A stretch of DNA of 58,047 nucleotides from a virus. Under the pieces are notes generated by a model. It did no database searches. It had not been told where the DNA came from and worked only from the letters and a program-made list of their open reading frames with translations. The stretch covers positions 1 to 58,047 of the IMG/VR virus record IMGVR_UViG_3300036831_000092; one strand, 5' to 3'. The translations under genes were made by a program, and so were the position numbers. This document shows, piece by piece, positions 17,091 to 25,107 of the stretch (positions within the stretch are counted from its first letter, which is position 1; each line of letters begins with the position of its first letter).

Positions 17091-18678
17091 TGGCGACTGA
17101 CTCACTTTCTTCGCGGATACGTTTCCACTCCCCGAACGGGACGGCGAAGATGGTCTTTCCGTTCTCCACAAACGCGGTCTCGCGTCTGTACTGGCCCCAC
17201 TCCGCGGCAACGCGAAACGCCCTCTCGCTGCCGGGGTCTGCCTTGATCCCCATTAACCCCGCGCCGCCCGAAATCGGCATCAAGTTGGATATAGGGTCTG
17301 CGACAGCGTTGTGACCGACGACCGCATTCGCAGCGTCGTCGTTCGTCTGCCAGCCTTCATCTCGCTTACGCGCCTCGTTTGCGATCAAGAGAGTCTGAGT
17401 CTGCGCGTCGCGCAGGAGTTCCGCCGCGCGAAGTTCAGCGAACCTAAACTCCACCTTCGCCGCTATCCCCTGCACCTGAAGCGCAATCGTCAGCAGGTTT
17501 TCCAGCAACGTTTCGCACTGATGCTGAAGCGCCTTTATACCAGCGGCGTGAATCTCCCACTGACGATTCGCGTTTGCTTCCGAAACGCCGTCAGTCGTCG
17601 CCATCAGAAGAGGCATGGTCTTCAAAGCTCTAGTGGACATCCGCTCAAGAGCTTTGATAAGGCCGTCAACGACGCCCAGGCCCGAAGCGTTCATTGTTCC
17701 CACGGGCTGTTTCGAGACCTCCACCGCATCGGGGTGAACGAATGCGTCATCCGGCTTTAACTGCCCGTACATCCGTCCGATGTCGTTAAAGGCGCTCTCA
17801 AGCCACGCTTTTCGGGACGCCGGGTCAGTGGCGTCCGCATCCGGCATCATCTTTACCAGCTCCTCAAACTTCACCGTAATGTCAGGCCGGGGCCAGCCCT
17901 GCTGCTGAACCACACGCTTGATGTCGTAGAGCATCGCCAGAAGAAAGAGCGTTGTAAACAGCGCAGGACTGGCGAGCGCACGCCCGTAAGGTTTGCCAGG
18001 CAAAGGCTGGAAAGGGATGTAAGCGACCGTCGGGCGGTCGAGAGGAACCAGCTCGCCCAACTGCTGCTGGCACAGCCGCCACACGACGCCGCGGGCCGCA
18101 TCCTCAGCACGGAGAAACTTCAGGTGGGCGGGATTGGGAGTTGCTATCTCAAGCGGGAGCCTGCCGTCTTCGCTCAAGACGAGTTCGGCGAAAAATCCAG
18201 TACTCAGGAATGGCTGAATGAAAAGAGAATTTATTACCACGTCCGTAGGAAGGGCGTTCGGCGGCGCGTAAGGGCCATGCAGGGACGAGAGAAAGCCGTC
18301 GAGCGCTTCCTGCGCGGCCTTGTCCTGCTTACCAGTACCCGGCTTTAAGGCTTTCGCAGTCCACCCTGGATTACACATCAAAAGATGGTCGTGGAGTGCA
18401 CGTGAGACTTCGGGACTCAAGTCGGCGAGTAAGGAGAGTAATTTTGCAGGAGGGAATCTGCGGAGCGTCTGCGCGTCGAACTCCACGCCCCGAATGGACT
18501 CGTCCGGGCTGAAGGCGAAGAGGTTGCCGAAGACGATCTGATTCGGATCGTCCATTGTAACGCGCCCGCCCGCAATTGCACGGCCTACGCCGACACCCGA
18601 TGCGACCGGCGCAGTCTGGGCACGTCTTTCTTCGGACTGCCAAAAGGAGCGCCAGATTTTCAGCGGATTGATTTCCAT
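17083..18678 (-). CDS. Portal protein (DUF935, Mu-like)
   Basis: A 531-residue protein directly downstream of the large terminase. Visible DUF935-type features are the WTAKALKP segment (about 105), FAELVLSEDGRLPLEI, a helix-rich clip/stem and the C-terminal GTMNASGLGVVDGLIKALERMSTRALKTMPLLM region. It forms the dodecameric DNA channel and terminase docking site at the capsid vertex. The pairing with a gpG-like morphogenesis protein also points to Mu-type head genes combined with a non-contractile tail. Confidence 0.8.
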   Translation of the reverse strand: MEINPLKIWRSFWQSEERRAQTAPVASGVGVGRAIAGGRVTMDDPNQIVFGNLFAFSPDESIRGVEFDAQTLRRFPPAKLLSLLADLSPEVSRALHDHLLMCNPGWTAKALKPGTGKQDKAAQEALDGFLSSLHGPYAPPNALPTDVVINSLFIQPFLSTGFFAELVLSEDGRLPLEIATPNPAHLKFLRAEDAARGVVWRLCQQQLGELVPLDRPTVAYIPFQPLPGKPYGRALASPALFTTLFLLAMLYDIKRVVQQQGWPRPDITVKFEELVKMMPDADATDPASRKAWLESAFNDIGRMYGQLKPDDAFVHPDAVEVSKQPVGTMNASGLGVVDGLIKALERMSTRALKTMPLLMATTDGVSEANANRQWEIHAAGIKALQHQCETLLENLLTIALQVQGIAAKVEFRFAELRAAELLRDAQTQTLLIANEARKRDEGWQTNDDAANAVVGHNAVADPISNLMPISGGAGLMGIKADPGSERAFRVAAEWGQYRRETAFVENGKTIFAVPFGEWKRIREESESVANV

Positions 18679-18679
18679 T

Positions 18680-20110
18680 TTATTCCATCTGCGTTTTGAC
18701 TGCCGAGAGCATGAGGCCGACGCCAGCTAAAGCGTTGCTCTTACCCGCCATCACGCCATATCTGAAATCATCGTATGCGTCATCTCCACCCTGCCCGTCC
18801 TCATCAACGTCAACCTTCAGCACGTCCTCCGGCCTGTGCGGGTCGTGCTGAAGCATGGGCAGGCACTCTATCAGCCGCGAGCACCTGTCAGAGATTTCGA
18901 CGCGCGGCTCGATGCCGTTATCCACATCGCCCAGGAGCATCAGAACTTCTGCTGCCCCGTTGACTCTATCCATGTTCGCGGGGGTAAGAATTATCCCCTG
19001 CTCTTTGTATTGATCCGCAATCGTCTTCCCCTTCTCGTCACCTTTATGGGCGAACACATCCACACCAGCGACGAACTCCCTAAGACGCGAAATGTTGACG
19101 CCGTGGCGCGTGAGCATCGCCTTTATTCCTTCGGCGTTCTGTGGAACTAGCTTCTTCGCCGCGTGGTACTCGTCAACAACTCTCTTTTTGCCGTCGAACT
19201 CGGTATACAGGTGGCAGCTCGTCGGGTGCGTGAAGCCGTAATCTAGGGAGGCCCACACGGGCCAGTGTGCGGGTATGTCGTCCAATTCCTTGTGGGCACG
19301 GACGTGTGCTTCGTGCCGCCACGTCGAGAAGAACTGTCCCGCCGCGATGTCCCAATCGCCGTCCCGCCATGCTGCCCGCTGCCAGCCCTTCAGGTTGTTA
19401 AGTGTCTGCTCGTACTCGTCATTGATGAAACGATTGTCCTGATAGTTGGCAAAGATGAACTTAGTGGCCGTCTCCGTCTCTTCCCGGTAAGGCTTAATGA
19501 ACTTCGTCTTCAGGTAGGCGTGTGCCACCCCTCCGGGATTGAACGTGTAATAGACGCGGGGGCGGAAGCCTTTAGACGAGCGGTTGCGCGTGCAGATGAG
19601 GTCAATCTTTTTCTCCGACAACTGCTCCGCCTGCTCTATCAGAATGATGTCGTATTCGAGTGAGAGATAGTTATCAATATCTTTCTCGTATTGGTAAGAG
19701 CCGACGATGATTCTTGATTCGTTCGGGTAATGAAGGACGTTATTTTTGAAATCATGGTTGACATGACGGAGCACGTTCCGACGCAAGTCTTCAAGGGATT
19801 CTTTCGCGTACTTGCCGACCTTTCGCAGGAAAAGAACTTTTAAATCTGGAAATCTCTGGCAGTCGTCAATTCCGATCTGGCCGAACGCGCAATGAGTCTT
19901 TCCACCAGCCAACGCCCCGCCGTAGCCGATATGCGTAGCCTCTCCCGGCTCGTCCGCACGGCGGCAGGCAGCGTGGAAAAGCATCTGCTTCGGCTGCGGC
20001 ACGTAGCCCGCCCGAAGGAATCTCTCAAGCGAGTCCTTCGGCACGCCCGCCGAGCGCGCGGTCTCGGCCATCCTCGTGACGGCCTCAGTCTGTCTCGCTG
20101 GCTGCGCCAT
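18680..20110 (-). CDS. Terminase large subunit
   Basis: A 476-residue packaging ATPase/nuclease. The Walker A-like GGALAGGKT is at about residues 64-72, and the Walker B-like YDIILIEQAEQ with acidic residues is near 150. The C-terminal RNase H-like nuclease starts with ASLDYGFTHPTSCHLY (about 290) and ends in the VDEDGQGGDDAYDDFRYG region, which supplies acidic metal ligands. It translocates DNA through the portal and cuts concatemers. It overlaps the small subunit by 26 nt. Confidence 0.9.
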   Translation of the reverse strand: MAQPARQTEAVTRMAETARSAGVPKDSLERFLRAGYVPQPKQMLFHAACRRADEPGEATHIGYGGALAGGKTHCAFGQIGIDDCQRFPDLKVLFLRKVGKYAKESLEDLRRNVLRHVNHDFKNNVLHYPNESRIIVGSYQYEKDIDNYLSLEYDIILIEQAEQLSEKKIDLICTRNRSSKGFRPRVYYTFNPGGVAHAYLKTKFIKPYREETETATKFIFANYQDNRFINDEYEQTLNNLKGWQRAAWRDGDWDIAAGQFFSTWRHEAHVRAHKELDDIPAHWPVWASLDYGFTHPTSCHLYTEFDGKKRVVDEYHAAKKLVPQNAEGIKAMLTRHGVNISRLREFVAGVDVFAHKGDEKGKTIADQYKEQGIILTPANMDRVNGAAEVLMLLGDVDNGIEPRVEISDRCSRLIECLPMLQHDPHRPEDVLKVDVDEDGQGGDDAYDDFRYGVMAGKSNALAGVGLMLSAVKTQME

Positions 20111-20582
20111 AGATTTTTTCGATTGCGTCCGCGACAGGCTGCATCAGGGGAGTGCCATCGGGGTTTGAATGTTCCACACGTTCTCTGTATTTCTCCGGTC
20201 TGTGCGCCTTTAGCAAAAGCGTCATCAGCGAATCGCTGTACTCGGTGATGACCTTCTCCGCCACCTTATCCCCCTGAAACATGATCGGCTCATGCCTCGT
20301 CACTCCGTCTCTGGCCCGCCGCCACGCCGCGGCCTCCAAAGAATCCACCGCCTCTTCTAATGCTTCGTCCCACTGACGGCTGAACTCTTCCGAGGCATCG
20401 CGCGCCTTGTAAGCCGTCGTCCTGTTAATTCCCGCCGCCTGACACGACGCCCGCACGTTCCCCGAATTTCTGAGGGCGTTCAAAAACAACGGCCTCCAAA
20501 TATCTGCCCTCACGCGCTTTTCCCGCGCGCGTTGGGGTGTCGAAAGTGTCGAATCCGGTTTTTCGTTAGATTTATTGCTCAT
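20085..20582 (-). CDS. Terminase small subunit-like DNA-binding protein
   Basis: A 165-residue protein whose N-terminal domain has a helix-turn-helix pattern (FLNALRNSGNVRASCQAAGINRTTAYKAR). The long helix after it is typical of phBC6A51-type small terminases. It is the first gene of the late minus-strand operon, overlapping the large subunit. It would recognise the packaging site. Purine-rich AACGAAGAA lies before the ATG. Confidence 0.7.
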   Translation of the reverse strand: MSNKSNEKPDSTLSTPQRAREKRVRADIWRPLFLNALRNSGNVRASCQAAGINRTTAYKARDASEEFSRQWDEALEEAVDSLEAAAWRRARDGVTRHEPIMFQGDKVAEKVITEYSDSLMTLLLKAHRPEKYRERVEHSNPDGTPLMQPVADAIEKIYGAASETD

Positions 20583-20629
20583 TTCTTCGTTAAATCATTG
20601 ATTTTGTTGGACTTGCAAGCATTTTTCTG

Positions 20630-20658
20630 TTGACAAGCATCACTCATCTGACTATACT
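20630..20658 (+). promoter_or_regulatory. Sigma70-type promoter for the radical SAM operon
   Basis: TTGACA (20630-20635), 17-bp spacer, TATACT (20653-20658). The near-repeats GTTGGACTTGCAAGC (about 20607) and GTTGAACTTGCAGGT (about 20674) flank it and could be regulator sites. Divergent from the terminase genes. Confidence 0.7.
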
Positions 20659-20708
20659 TAACTTGTTGATGGCGTTGAACTTGCAGGTTTCCCGGGAGAA
20701 TAAAAGTG

Positions 20709-20909
20709 ATGACAAACCAAAACGAGCGAGTCCAAACGATAGTGACCGAACGCACGGTCATCGAAGTGACACAATTGGGCCGAGGCTGCACAGGCAAAAT
20801 CGTTGACAGCACTTCCCCGCTCTTCGGGCAGGAAGTGTTCGGCGACCGCTGGTTCGTCATCGCGGAACTAGACTCCCGCGCGAAGGCGGAGCAGGGGGTG
20901 GCACTGTGA
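20709..20909 (+). CDS. 66-residue hypothetical protein
   Basis: First gene of the plus-strand radical SAM operon, MTNQNERVQTIVTERTV..., a small beta-rich protein (VIEVTQLGRGCTGKIV, RWFVIAELDSR). A GTG 3 nt upstream is an alternative start. CGGGAGAA provides the RBS. Its TGA overlaps the next start (GTGA). Function unknown. Confidence 0.6.
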   Translation: MTNQNERVQTIVTERTVIEVTQLGRGCTGKIVDSTSPLFGQEVFGDRWFVIAELDSRAKAEQGVAL

Positions 20910-21094
20910 AAATAATCAGCACCGCCAGCGGCGACGTGACGCTCAGGGAGTATGTGCGGGCGTGGCGCGCGGTCAAAGCCGCACCTTCCGGCACGGCCTT
21001 CAAGTCCTCTCTTTGCGGCTGGTGGCCGGCGTCGCGCGAAGAGATTCTGCGGCAGTTCATCGCCGGCCTCCACGACAGAATCAATAAACGCTGA
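20906..21094 (+). CDS. 62-residue hypothetical protein
   Basis: GTG start coupled to the previous gene. Basic and helical (LREYVRAWRAVKAAPSGTAF, REEILRQFIAGLHDRINKR). No motif recognised. It lies directly before the radical SAM gene. Confidence 0.55.
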   Translation: MKIISTASGDVTLREYVRAWRAVKAAPSGTAFKSSLCGWWPASREEILRQFIAGLHDRINKR

Positions 21095-21109
21095 AGAAAG
21101 GAACGAACG

Positions 21110-21940
21110 ATGAACAGACCAACTCTCAACCCCGACGGCCACTCCGTCAAAGGATGCTCCATCATTTACGCCCCAGCCGGTCAAGCCGGGGAATATGCCA
21201 AGCTCGCGGCAAATCCCTACAGAGGGTGCGGGCACGAATGCCTCTACTGCTACGTGCCGCTCGTCCTCAAGATGGATCGCAAACTCTTCGACGCCGGAGC
21301 AGTCCCGCGCGACGGGTTCGTTGGCAAACTCAGGAAGGACGCCGCGAAATACCGGGCACTCGGAATCACCGAGCAGGTCATGCTTTCCTTCACGACCGAC
21401 CCATATCATCCCGGCGACACGGCCTTGACTCGGCAGACGATTGAGACGCTGATCGAATACGGCCTCTCGTTCTGCACGCTCACCAAAGGCGGGACGCGCG
21501 CGCTCAGAGACATTGGCCTCTTCAGGCCAGAGCGCGACGCCTTCGCCTCGACGTTGACGAGTCTCGACGATTCCGTTTCGCTCAAGTGGGAGCGAAACGC
21601 CGCGCTGCCCGCAGACAGGATTGCGGCTCTGAGGGCTTTTCACGAACGAGGCATCTACACGTGGGTTTCGCTCGAACCCGTGTACGACACCGAGGCGACG
21701 CTGGAGATAATCAGAGCATGTGCCCCATTCGTGAATCTCTTCAAGTTGGGGCGCATCAACTACAATCCCATGACGAAGAGGATTGACTGGAAAGACTTCA
21801 CGGCGCGCGCCCTGGACGTGCTGAACGAGTGCGGCGCAGAGCACTACATCAAGCGCGACCTTCAGCCCTACCTTCCCGAAGAATACGAGAACGTGAAGTA
21901 CAGAAATCAATTCGCGCCCCTTTCGAGCCGAGCCGCGTAG
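21110..21940 (+). CDS. SPL-like radical SAM protein
   Basis: A 276-residue protein with the radical SAM cluster C40-x3-C44-x2-C47 (GCGHECLYCYVP), followed by the conserved SFTTDPYHPGD, LTKGG and TWVSLEPVYD segments typical of the spore-photoproduct-lyase-like subfamily. SPL itself reverses the UV-induced thymine dimer 5-thyminyl-5,6-dihydrothymine. Phage homologues are common, but their substrate is mostly unproven. It has a good RBS (GAAAGGAACGAACG). The 443-codon ORF on the opposite strand is a composition shadow. Confidence 0.8.
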   Translation: MNRPTLNPDGHSVKGCSIIYAPAGQAGEYAKLAANPYRGCGHECLYCYVPLVLKMDRKLFDAGAVPRDGFVGKLRKDAAKYRALGITEQVMLSFTTDPYHPGDTALTRQTIETLIEYGLSFCTLTKGGTRALRDIGLFRPERDAFASTLTSLDDSVSLKWERNAALPADRIAALRAFHERGIYTWVSLEPVYDTEATLEIIRACAPFVNLFKLGRINYNPMTKRIDWKDFTARALDVLNECGAEHYIKRDLQPYLPEEYENVKYRNQFAPLSSRAA

Positions 21941-22512
21941 TGGGCCATGTTCTGCTGAAAACCGCAGTAGTAGCCCCGAAAGCCTCTCAGGTCATAACCG
22001 ACCTGAGAGGCTTTCGCCTTTAGAAGTTCCTCACAGACACCCAAATAGCACCCGTACAGATCGTTCCCGTATGACGCGACCAGCGGCGCGAGTTGAGCTA
22101 TCTTCCATGCCGTCTTCATCTTTATATTCACTCTCAGGCCGTCGTTGACGACTATCCAAAGCTTCTCGGCCTTCGGCCTCTCGCTGAACAGGAAAGCATC
22201 AATCACATCCCACGGGCTGCCGTATGGATCACAGTCAAGCAGATTAACCGGCAGGTGTGCGCCCGCACCTTCCGCAATAGAGCGCGTAGAATCACATTCA
22301 TAGACACTCCACGTTTGGCGTTGGCGCGAAAGAAGCGACGCTTTTTCTGGGTTCTTCTCAAAAACCACCCCCTGCTTAATATCCGAGTAGCACGCCTGAT
22401 AAATCTTCCCCGCGCCGCCGTGCGTCTCTAGTACGACGGGCTGCGGGATTTCCTTCAGTGCCGAAAGTCTCAGCGCGACCTTGCGGTTAAATGTTTGGTT
22501 GTCCTTTTTCAC
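21907..22512 (-). CDS. SAM-dependent methyltransferase-like protein
   Basis: A 201-residue protein with a glycine-containing motif I (LETHGGAGK, 28-36) and the catalytic-type motif DCDPYGSP (93-100), like the DPFGSP of Trm1-family tRNA N2-guanine methyltransferases. FEKNP (51-55) fits the acidic SAM-ribose motif. Target unknown: DNA, RNA or protein are all possible. Its start overlaps the ParB-like gene, so the two are translationally linked. Its 3' end overlaps the convergent radical SAM gene by 34 nt. Confidence 0.6.
   Translation of the reverse strand: MKKDNQTFNRKVALRLSALKEIPQPVVLETHGGAGKIYQACYSDIKQGVVFEKNPEKASLLSRQRQTWSVYECDSTRSIAEGAGAHLPVNLLDCDPYGSPWDVIDAFLFSERPKAEKLWIVVNDGLRVNIKMKTAWKIAQLAPLVASYGNDLYGCYLGVCEELLKAKASQVGYDLRGFRGYYCGFQQNMAHYAARLERGAN
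21977..22016. terminator. Perfect 17-bp hairpin inside a methyltransferase gene
   Basis: CGAAAGCCTCTCAGGTC / its exact complement with a 6-nt loop ATAACC. It lies 37 nt past the radical SAM stop and within codons near the C-terminus of the convergent methyltransferase gene. It probably ends the plus-strand transcript. Confidence 0.6.
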
Positions 22513-23128
22513 TCAGGTAAAAAGTTGCCAGTTCCGCCAACGCGTCTCCGCGATTTTCATATCCCGTCTCGCGCAAAGCTCTTTCTATGACTGCCAGATT
22601 GTGAACCGCCACAACGACTTTCACGTCCGGCATCTTCTTTCTCGTCAGCCGCTCGCCCTCTTTTTCACCACCACCGTTCTCCGAAAAAGTCTCTGCCTCT
22701 ACGGAGAGCGTTTCGAGCATCAGAGACACGGCGTCATCTTCAGCCGATACGTCGCGCAACAAAATTTCAAGCGTTTCCGAGTCATGTACTGCCATCGCAC
22801 TTAGCGGGTCGTAAGTAGCAAGTAACAGCTTTTCCTCTTCCTCGCTCAAGTCCACCTGTACGCAGGGGATCGGCGTCAACTCGTCAGCCGACAGTGCTTC
22901 CTCAATTCGCAAGTGGCCGTCCAGGAGATTTCCCGTGCGGACGTTCTCAAGGACTGCACCAGCAAAACCTATTTCCGCGAGTACGCCCCTGAAAGCTTCG
23001 CGTTGCGCGTTCGGGTGACGACGGAAATTCAGGGCGTTCGCGGTGAATTGGTTGGCAGGTTTCTCTGTGAAGCCCACAACCCTATTGCGCCACGCTGAGC
23101 CACCAACTTTTCGCGTCGTCTTTTTCAC
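22487..23128 (-). CDS. ParB/Srx-like domain protein
   Basis: A 213-residue protein whose N-terminal half (NFRRHPNAQREAFRGVLAEIGF, then GNLLDGHLRIEEAL) matches the ParB-N fold: a Q/R helix followed by the G-x-x-DGH-R-x-E nucleotide-binding motif. The C-terminal half is not recognised. In many phages this domain is fused to a DNA methyltransferase. Here it overlaps a methyltransferase-like gene by 26 nt, so the pair may act together. GTG start coupled to the upstream mini-gene. Confidence 0.7.
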   Translation of the reverse strand: MKKTTRKVGGSAWRNRVVGFTEKPANQFTANALNFRRHPNAQREAFRGVLAEIGFAGAVLENVRTGNLLDGHLRIEEALSADELTPIPCVQVDLSEEEEKLLLATYDPLSAMAVHDSETLEILLRDVSAEDDAVSLMLETLSVEAETFSENGGGEKEGERLTRKKMPDVKVVVAVHNLAVIERALRETGYENRGDALAELATFYLSEKGQPNI

Positions 23129-23262
23129 TTCTTTGCCTCTCGCTCCCTCTGCTTCTTCTCAATCATCTTCACCAGCTCTTTATCCGACACCCTGGCAATC
23201 CTCAACCGTCCGTAGCGAGGTTGTTTGGCCTTTTGTTTGGCGCGCAGCTGCTTGGCGTTCAT
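23125..23262 (-). CDS. 45-residue very basic protein
   Basis: MNAKQLRAKQKAKQPRYGRL..., more than one third Lys/Arg, so possibly nucleic-acid binding. Its ATG overlaps the upstream TGA and its TGA overlaps the next GTG, so it sits in a fully coupled chain. Confidence 0.55.
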   Translation of the reverse strand: MNAKQLRAKQKAKQPRYGRLRIARVSDKELVKMIEKKQREREAKK

Positions 23263-23759
23263 CGCTCTCTACGCTCCTGGGTGACAGAAGTGTGAATCCC
23301 ATCCGGCAAGGCTAATTGGGCAAGCACGCGGTCTTCCTCGCCGCACAAATCATCGTAGTATTTGAATTCAAAAAGGGGCGGCTCAATTTTCGCGACGCTC
23401 ATAAGTGCGCGGAGTTTGCCGATGTGCGCTTGCAATTCCTGAACGTGCGCCAAGGCGTTATGCTTGCTGGCACGCACCAGAACCAACTGTTGCGCGGCGT
23501 AGTTGATGCGCTCTCTGAGAAAAGCACTCTCCCGGTCTTCGCTTCTGGCACGCCTGGAATTGACCTCTCGCAAGAGGCCGGGGAGCGCCGCGAAAAAGGC
23601 GGCCAGGACAGCAGAGACGAGTCCGATGGCCGCCACGTCAAGCGTGCGGTCTCCGATGAATTCCCCAATGAAAAACGTCATCCCTCCCGCGAAAGATGCT
23701 GCTTTCAGGAGCGGCGCGACCTTTAAGCTAACGGGGATATTTTGCACTCTCGCGGCCAT
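23259..23759 (-). CDS. Two-TM membrane protein with coiled coil
   Basis: A 166-residue protein with two hydrophobic segments (about 20-35 GMTFFIGEFIG and 42-64 VAAIGLVSAVLAAFFAALPGLL), followed by a charged helical domain (ERINYAAQQLVLVRASKHNALAHVQELQ). It could be holin-like or a membrane-anchored exclusion protein. Nothing decides between them. Confidence 0.55.
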   Translation of the reverse strand: MAARVQNIPVSLKVAPLLKAASFAGGMTFFIGEFIGDRTLDVAAIGLVSAVLAAFFAALPGLLREVNSRRARSEDRESAFLRERINYAAQQLVLVRASKHNALAHVQELQAHIGKLRALMSVAKIEPPLFEFKYYDDLCGEEDRVLAQLALPDGIHTSVTQERRER

Positions 23760-23761
23760 TC

Positions 23762-23881
23762 TCAGCCCTTGACATTCTCTTGCGCCCGCTTCTCTTCCTG
23801 CTCAGCCTCGGGCTTCACCTCGCCTCTTAGCTCGTCTTCGTCCAGTGGACGAACGCGCGGTGTTTCTTTCTCTTCAGTCAC
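23762..23881 (-). CDS. 39-residue acidic mini-protein
   Basis: GTG start with GGAGGG 6 nt upstream. Highly charged (TEEKETPRVRPLDEDELRGE...). First gene of the minus-strand ParB cluster, divergent from the operon beginning at 24028. Confidence 0.5.
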   Translation of the reverse strand: MTEEKETPRVRPLDEDELRGEVKPEAEQEEKRAQENVKG

Positions 23882-23928
23882 TCTTACCCTCCACAGACTT
23901 CCCGTATACGAAATGGTGTGCGAAAATA

Positions 23929-23980
23929 GTTGACGAACGTGAATAATTCTCTTGACAGAAATCGTTTACGAGCGTAAACT
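23929..23980 (+). promoter_or_regulatory. Promoter with palindromic operator over the -10
   Basis: TTGACA (23952-23957), 17 bp, TAAACT (23975-23980). The palindrome GTTTACG-AG-CGTAAAC (23964-23979) overlaps spacer and -10. A second, weaker copy GTTGACGAACGTGAA lies at 23929-23943, 35 bp upstream. The layout suggests a repressed early promoter for the 24.0-24.95 kb operon. Confidence 0.65.
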
Positions 23981-24027
23981 GATTCCACGCTCGATTGAGC
24001 GAATTTGAAGAGAAGAGGAAAAAGACA

Positions 24028-24378
24028 ATGGCGAGCAAATTTTTCAACACCCCGCACCAAACGACAAGACCGCAAGACTTGACGCGCGAAGACGAAACAA
24101 ACCGACGTGTCAAAGAGATTGCTGACGAGATAGTTGAACTGCGCCGCAAGGTGCGTGGTTTGAAGTTGGACGAACTCACAGAGCGCAATCCTTACGGGTT
24201 GGCGCTTGAGGACGAAACCTACAAAGCAGCGCGAGAGCTTGATTACGAGCGCGAGAACGTCGCAATCGCCGCACACGACGTTGACGAGGCGCTTTCTACT
24301 CTGAGCCAAATGCTGTGCGCTTTCGCGCGCGGCAGAGAACTCGAATTGAGCCTTAAAGAGAAAGAGGAGCAATCGTGA
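24028..24378 (+). CDS. Coiled-coil hypothetical protein
   Basis: 116 residues from the ATG at 24028, chosen for AAGAGGAAAAAG upstream. Strongly helical and charged (EIADEIVELRRKVRGLKLDEL, ENVAIAAHDVDEALSTLSQML). First gene of an early operon, overlapping the HTH gene by 4 nt. Function unknown. Confidence 0.6.
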   Translation: MASKFFNTPHQTTRPQDLTREDETNRRVKEIADEIVELRRKVRGLKLDELTERNPYGLALEDETYKAARELDYERENVAIAAHDVDEALSTLSQMLCAFARGRELELSLKEKEEQS

Positions 24379-24581
24379 AAAAAGAAGACCTGATGACGGT
24401 CGGCATGGTCGCGCGAGAGCTAGGAATCTCGCGCGAACGTGTCCATCACAAGCGGCGCGCGGGACACTTCCCCTCAGCTTTTCAGCTTGAGGACGGGACG
24501 TGGTTAATAGACAGGAAAGACCTCGCGCAAAATCGCCAGCCCAATCCGGTTGGGCGTCCGAAGAAAGAGGCAAAGAAGTGA
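24375..24581 (+). CDS. Helix-turn-helix protein (excisionase/MerR-like)
   Basis: A 68-residue winged-helix-type DNA-binding protein. MTVGMVARELGISRERVHHK forms the HTH and FQLEDGTWLIDRKDLAQ the wing, followed by a basic tail (GRPKKEAKK). Similar to excisionase-type small HTH proteins. It could be a directionality factor or transcription regulator. It overlaps both neighbours. Confidence 0.65.
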   Translation: MKKEDLMTVGMVARELGISRERVHHKRRAGHFPSAFQLEDGTWLIDRKDLAQNRQPNPVGRPKKEAKK

Positions 24582-24706
24582 CCTGCGAAGCCTGCGGCGG
24601 CAGATTGAAGCTCGACAAGCAAGTGTCCGACGGCGACCCGAACGGCACGACCGTGGAACAATACGAGTGCGAGGACTGCGGCGATTTATCGGTGGAGGAC
24701 TCGTGA
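24578..24706 (+). CDS. 42-residue zinc ribbon protein
   Basis: GTG start overlapping the HTH stop. Two CxxC knuckles (TCEACGGRL and ECEDCGDLS) about 28 residues apart form a minimal zinc ribbon. Its TGA overlaps the next GTG. Possible transcription cofactor, inferred only. Confidence 0.6.
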   Translation: MTCEACGGRLKLDKQVSDGDPNGTTVEQYECEDCGDLSVEDS

Positions 24707-24951
24707 CCTACGACCCCAAACCCGTCGAAGGACACCGCCTCGCCCTCACCCGCCGCGTCGTCCACCTGATCCGGCTCTTCGAGGCGGGCGACACGCTCTC
24801 GCAGTCTGAGCTGGCCCGCGCCTTCGAGGTCTCGCCCAAGACAGTTAATCGTTATTTGAAAGTCCTGCAAGAGTTCTACCCGATCAATCGTATCAAGCGC
24901 GGGCGCGAGGTCTTCTTCAGGCTTGAACGCCCGCGCAAAAGGCGCAAATGA
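24703..24951 (+). CDS. Winged-helix transcription regulator
   Basis: An 82-residue protein with GTG start coupled to the preceding gene. LVHLIRLFEAGD followed by SQSELARAFEVSPKTVNRYLKVLQEF is a clear HTH (HTH_11/DeoR-like), then a short wing and a very basic end (RPRKRRK). Probably an early regulator acting on nearby phage promoters. Confidence 0.65.
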   Translation: MTYDPKPVEGHRLALTRRVVHLIRLFEAGDTLSQSELARAFEVSPKTVNRYLKVLQEFYPINRIKRGREVFFRLERPRKRRK

Positions 24952-25032
24952 GATTCTGGGCCTCACCCTCTTATTACGCGCCCGCCGCATTCTCCTTTCG
25001 TAAAAATAAGTTTCTCCCCGCGAAAATAACTG

Positions 25033-25061
25033 TTGACAAGTTGGTTTCTTTGTGCGAAACT
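25033..25061 (+). promoter_or_regulatory. Promoter (extended -10 type)
   Basis: TTGACA (25033-25038), 17 bp, GAAACT (25056-25061) with a TGn extension just upstream. The preceding GCGAAAATAAC resembles GCGAAAATA upstream of the promoter at 23.95 kb, suggesting shared control. Confidence 0.55.
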
Positions 25062-25107
25062 CTTTCTTGTCAGGGCGAAAGCCAAACTTGAAAGAGGAGA
25101 AACGAAA

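Noticed and set aside
20579-21910. 443-codon minus-strand ORF
   Set aside because: It lies opposite the radical SAM gene, which has the cysteine motif and good RBSs. The ORF has no recognisable motif and results from biased codon composition.
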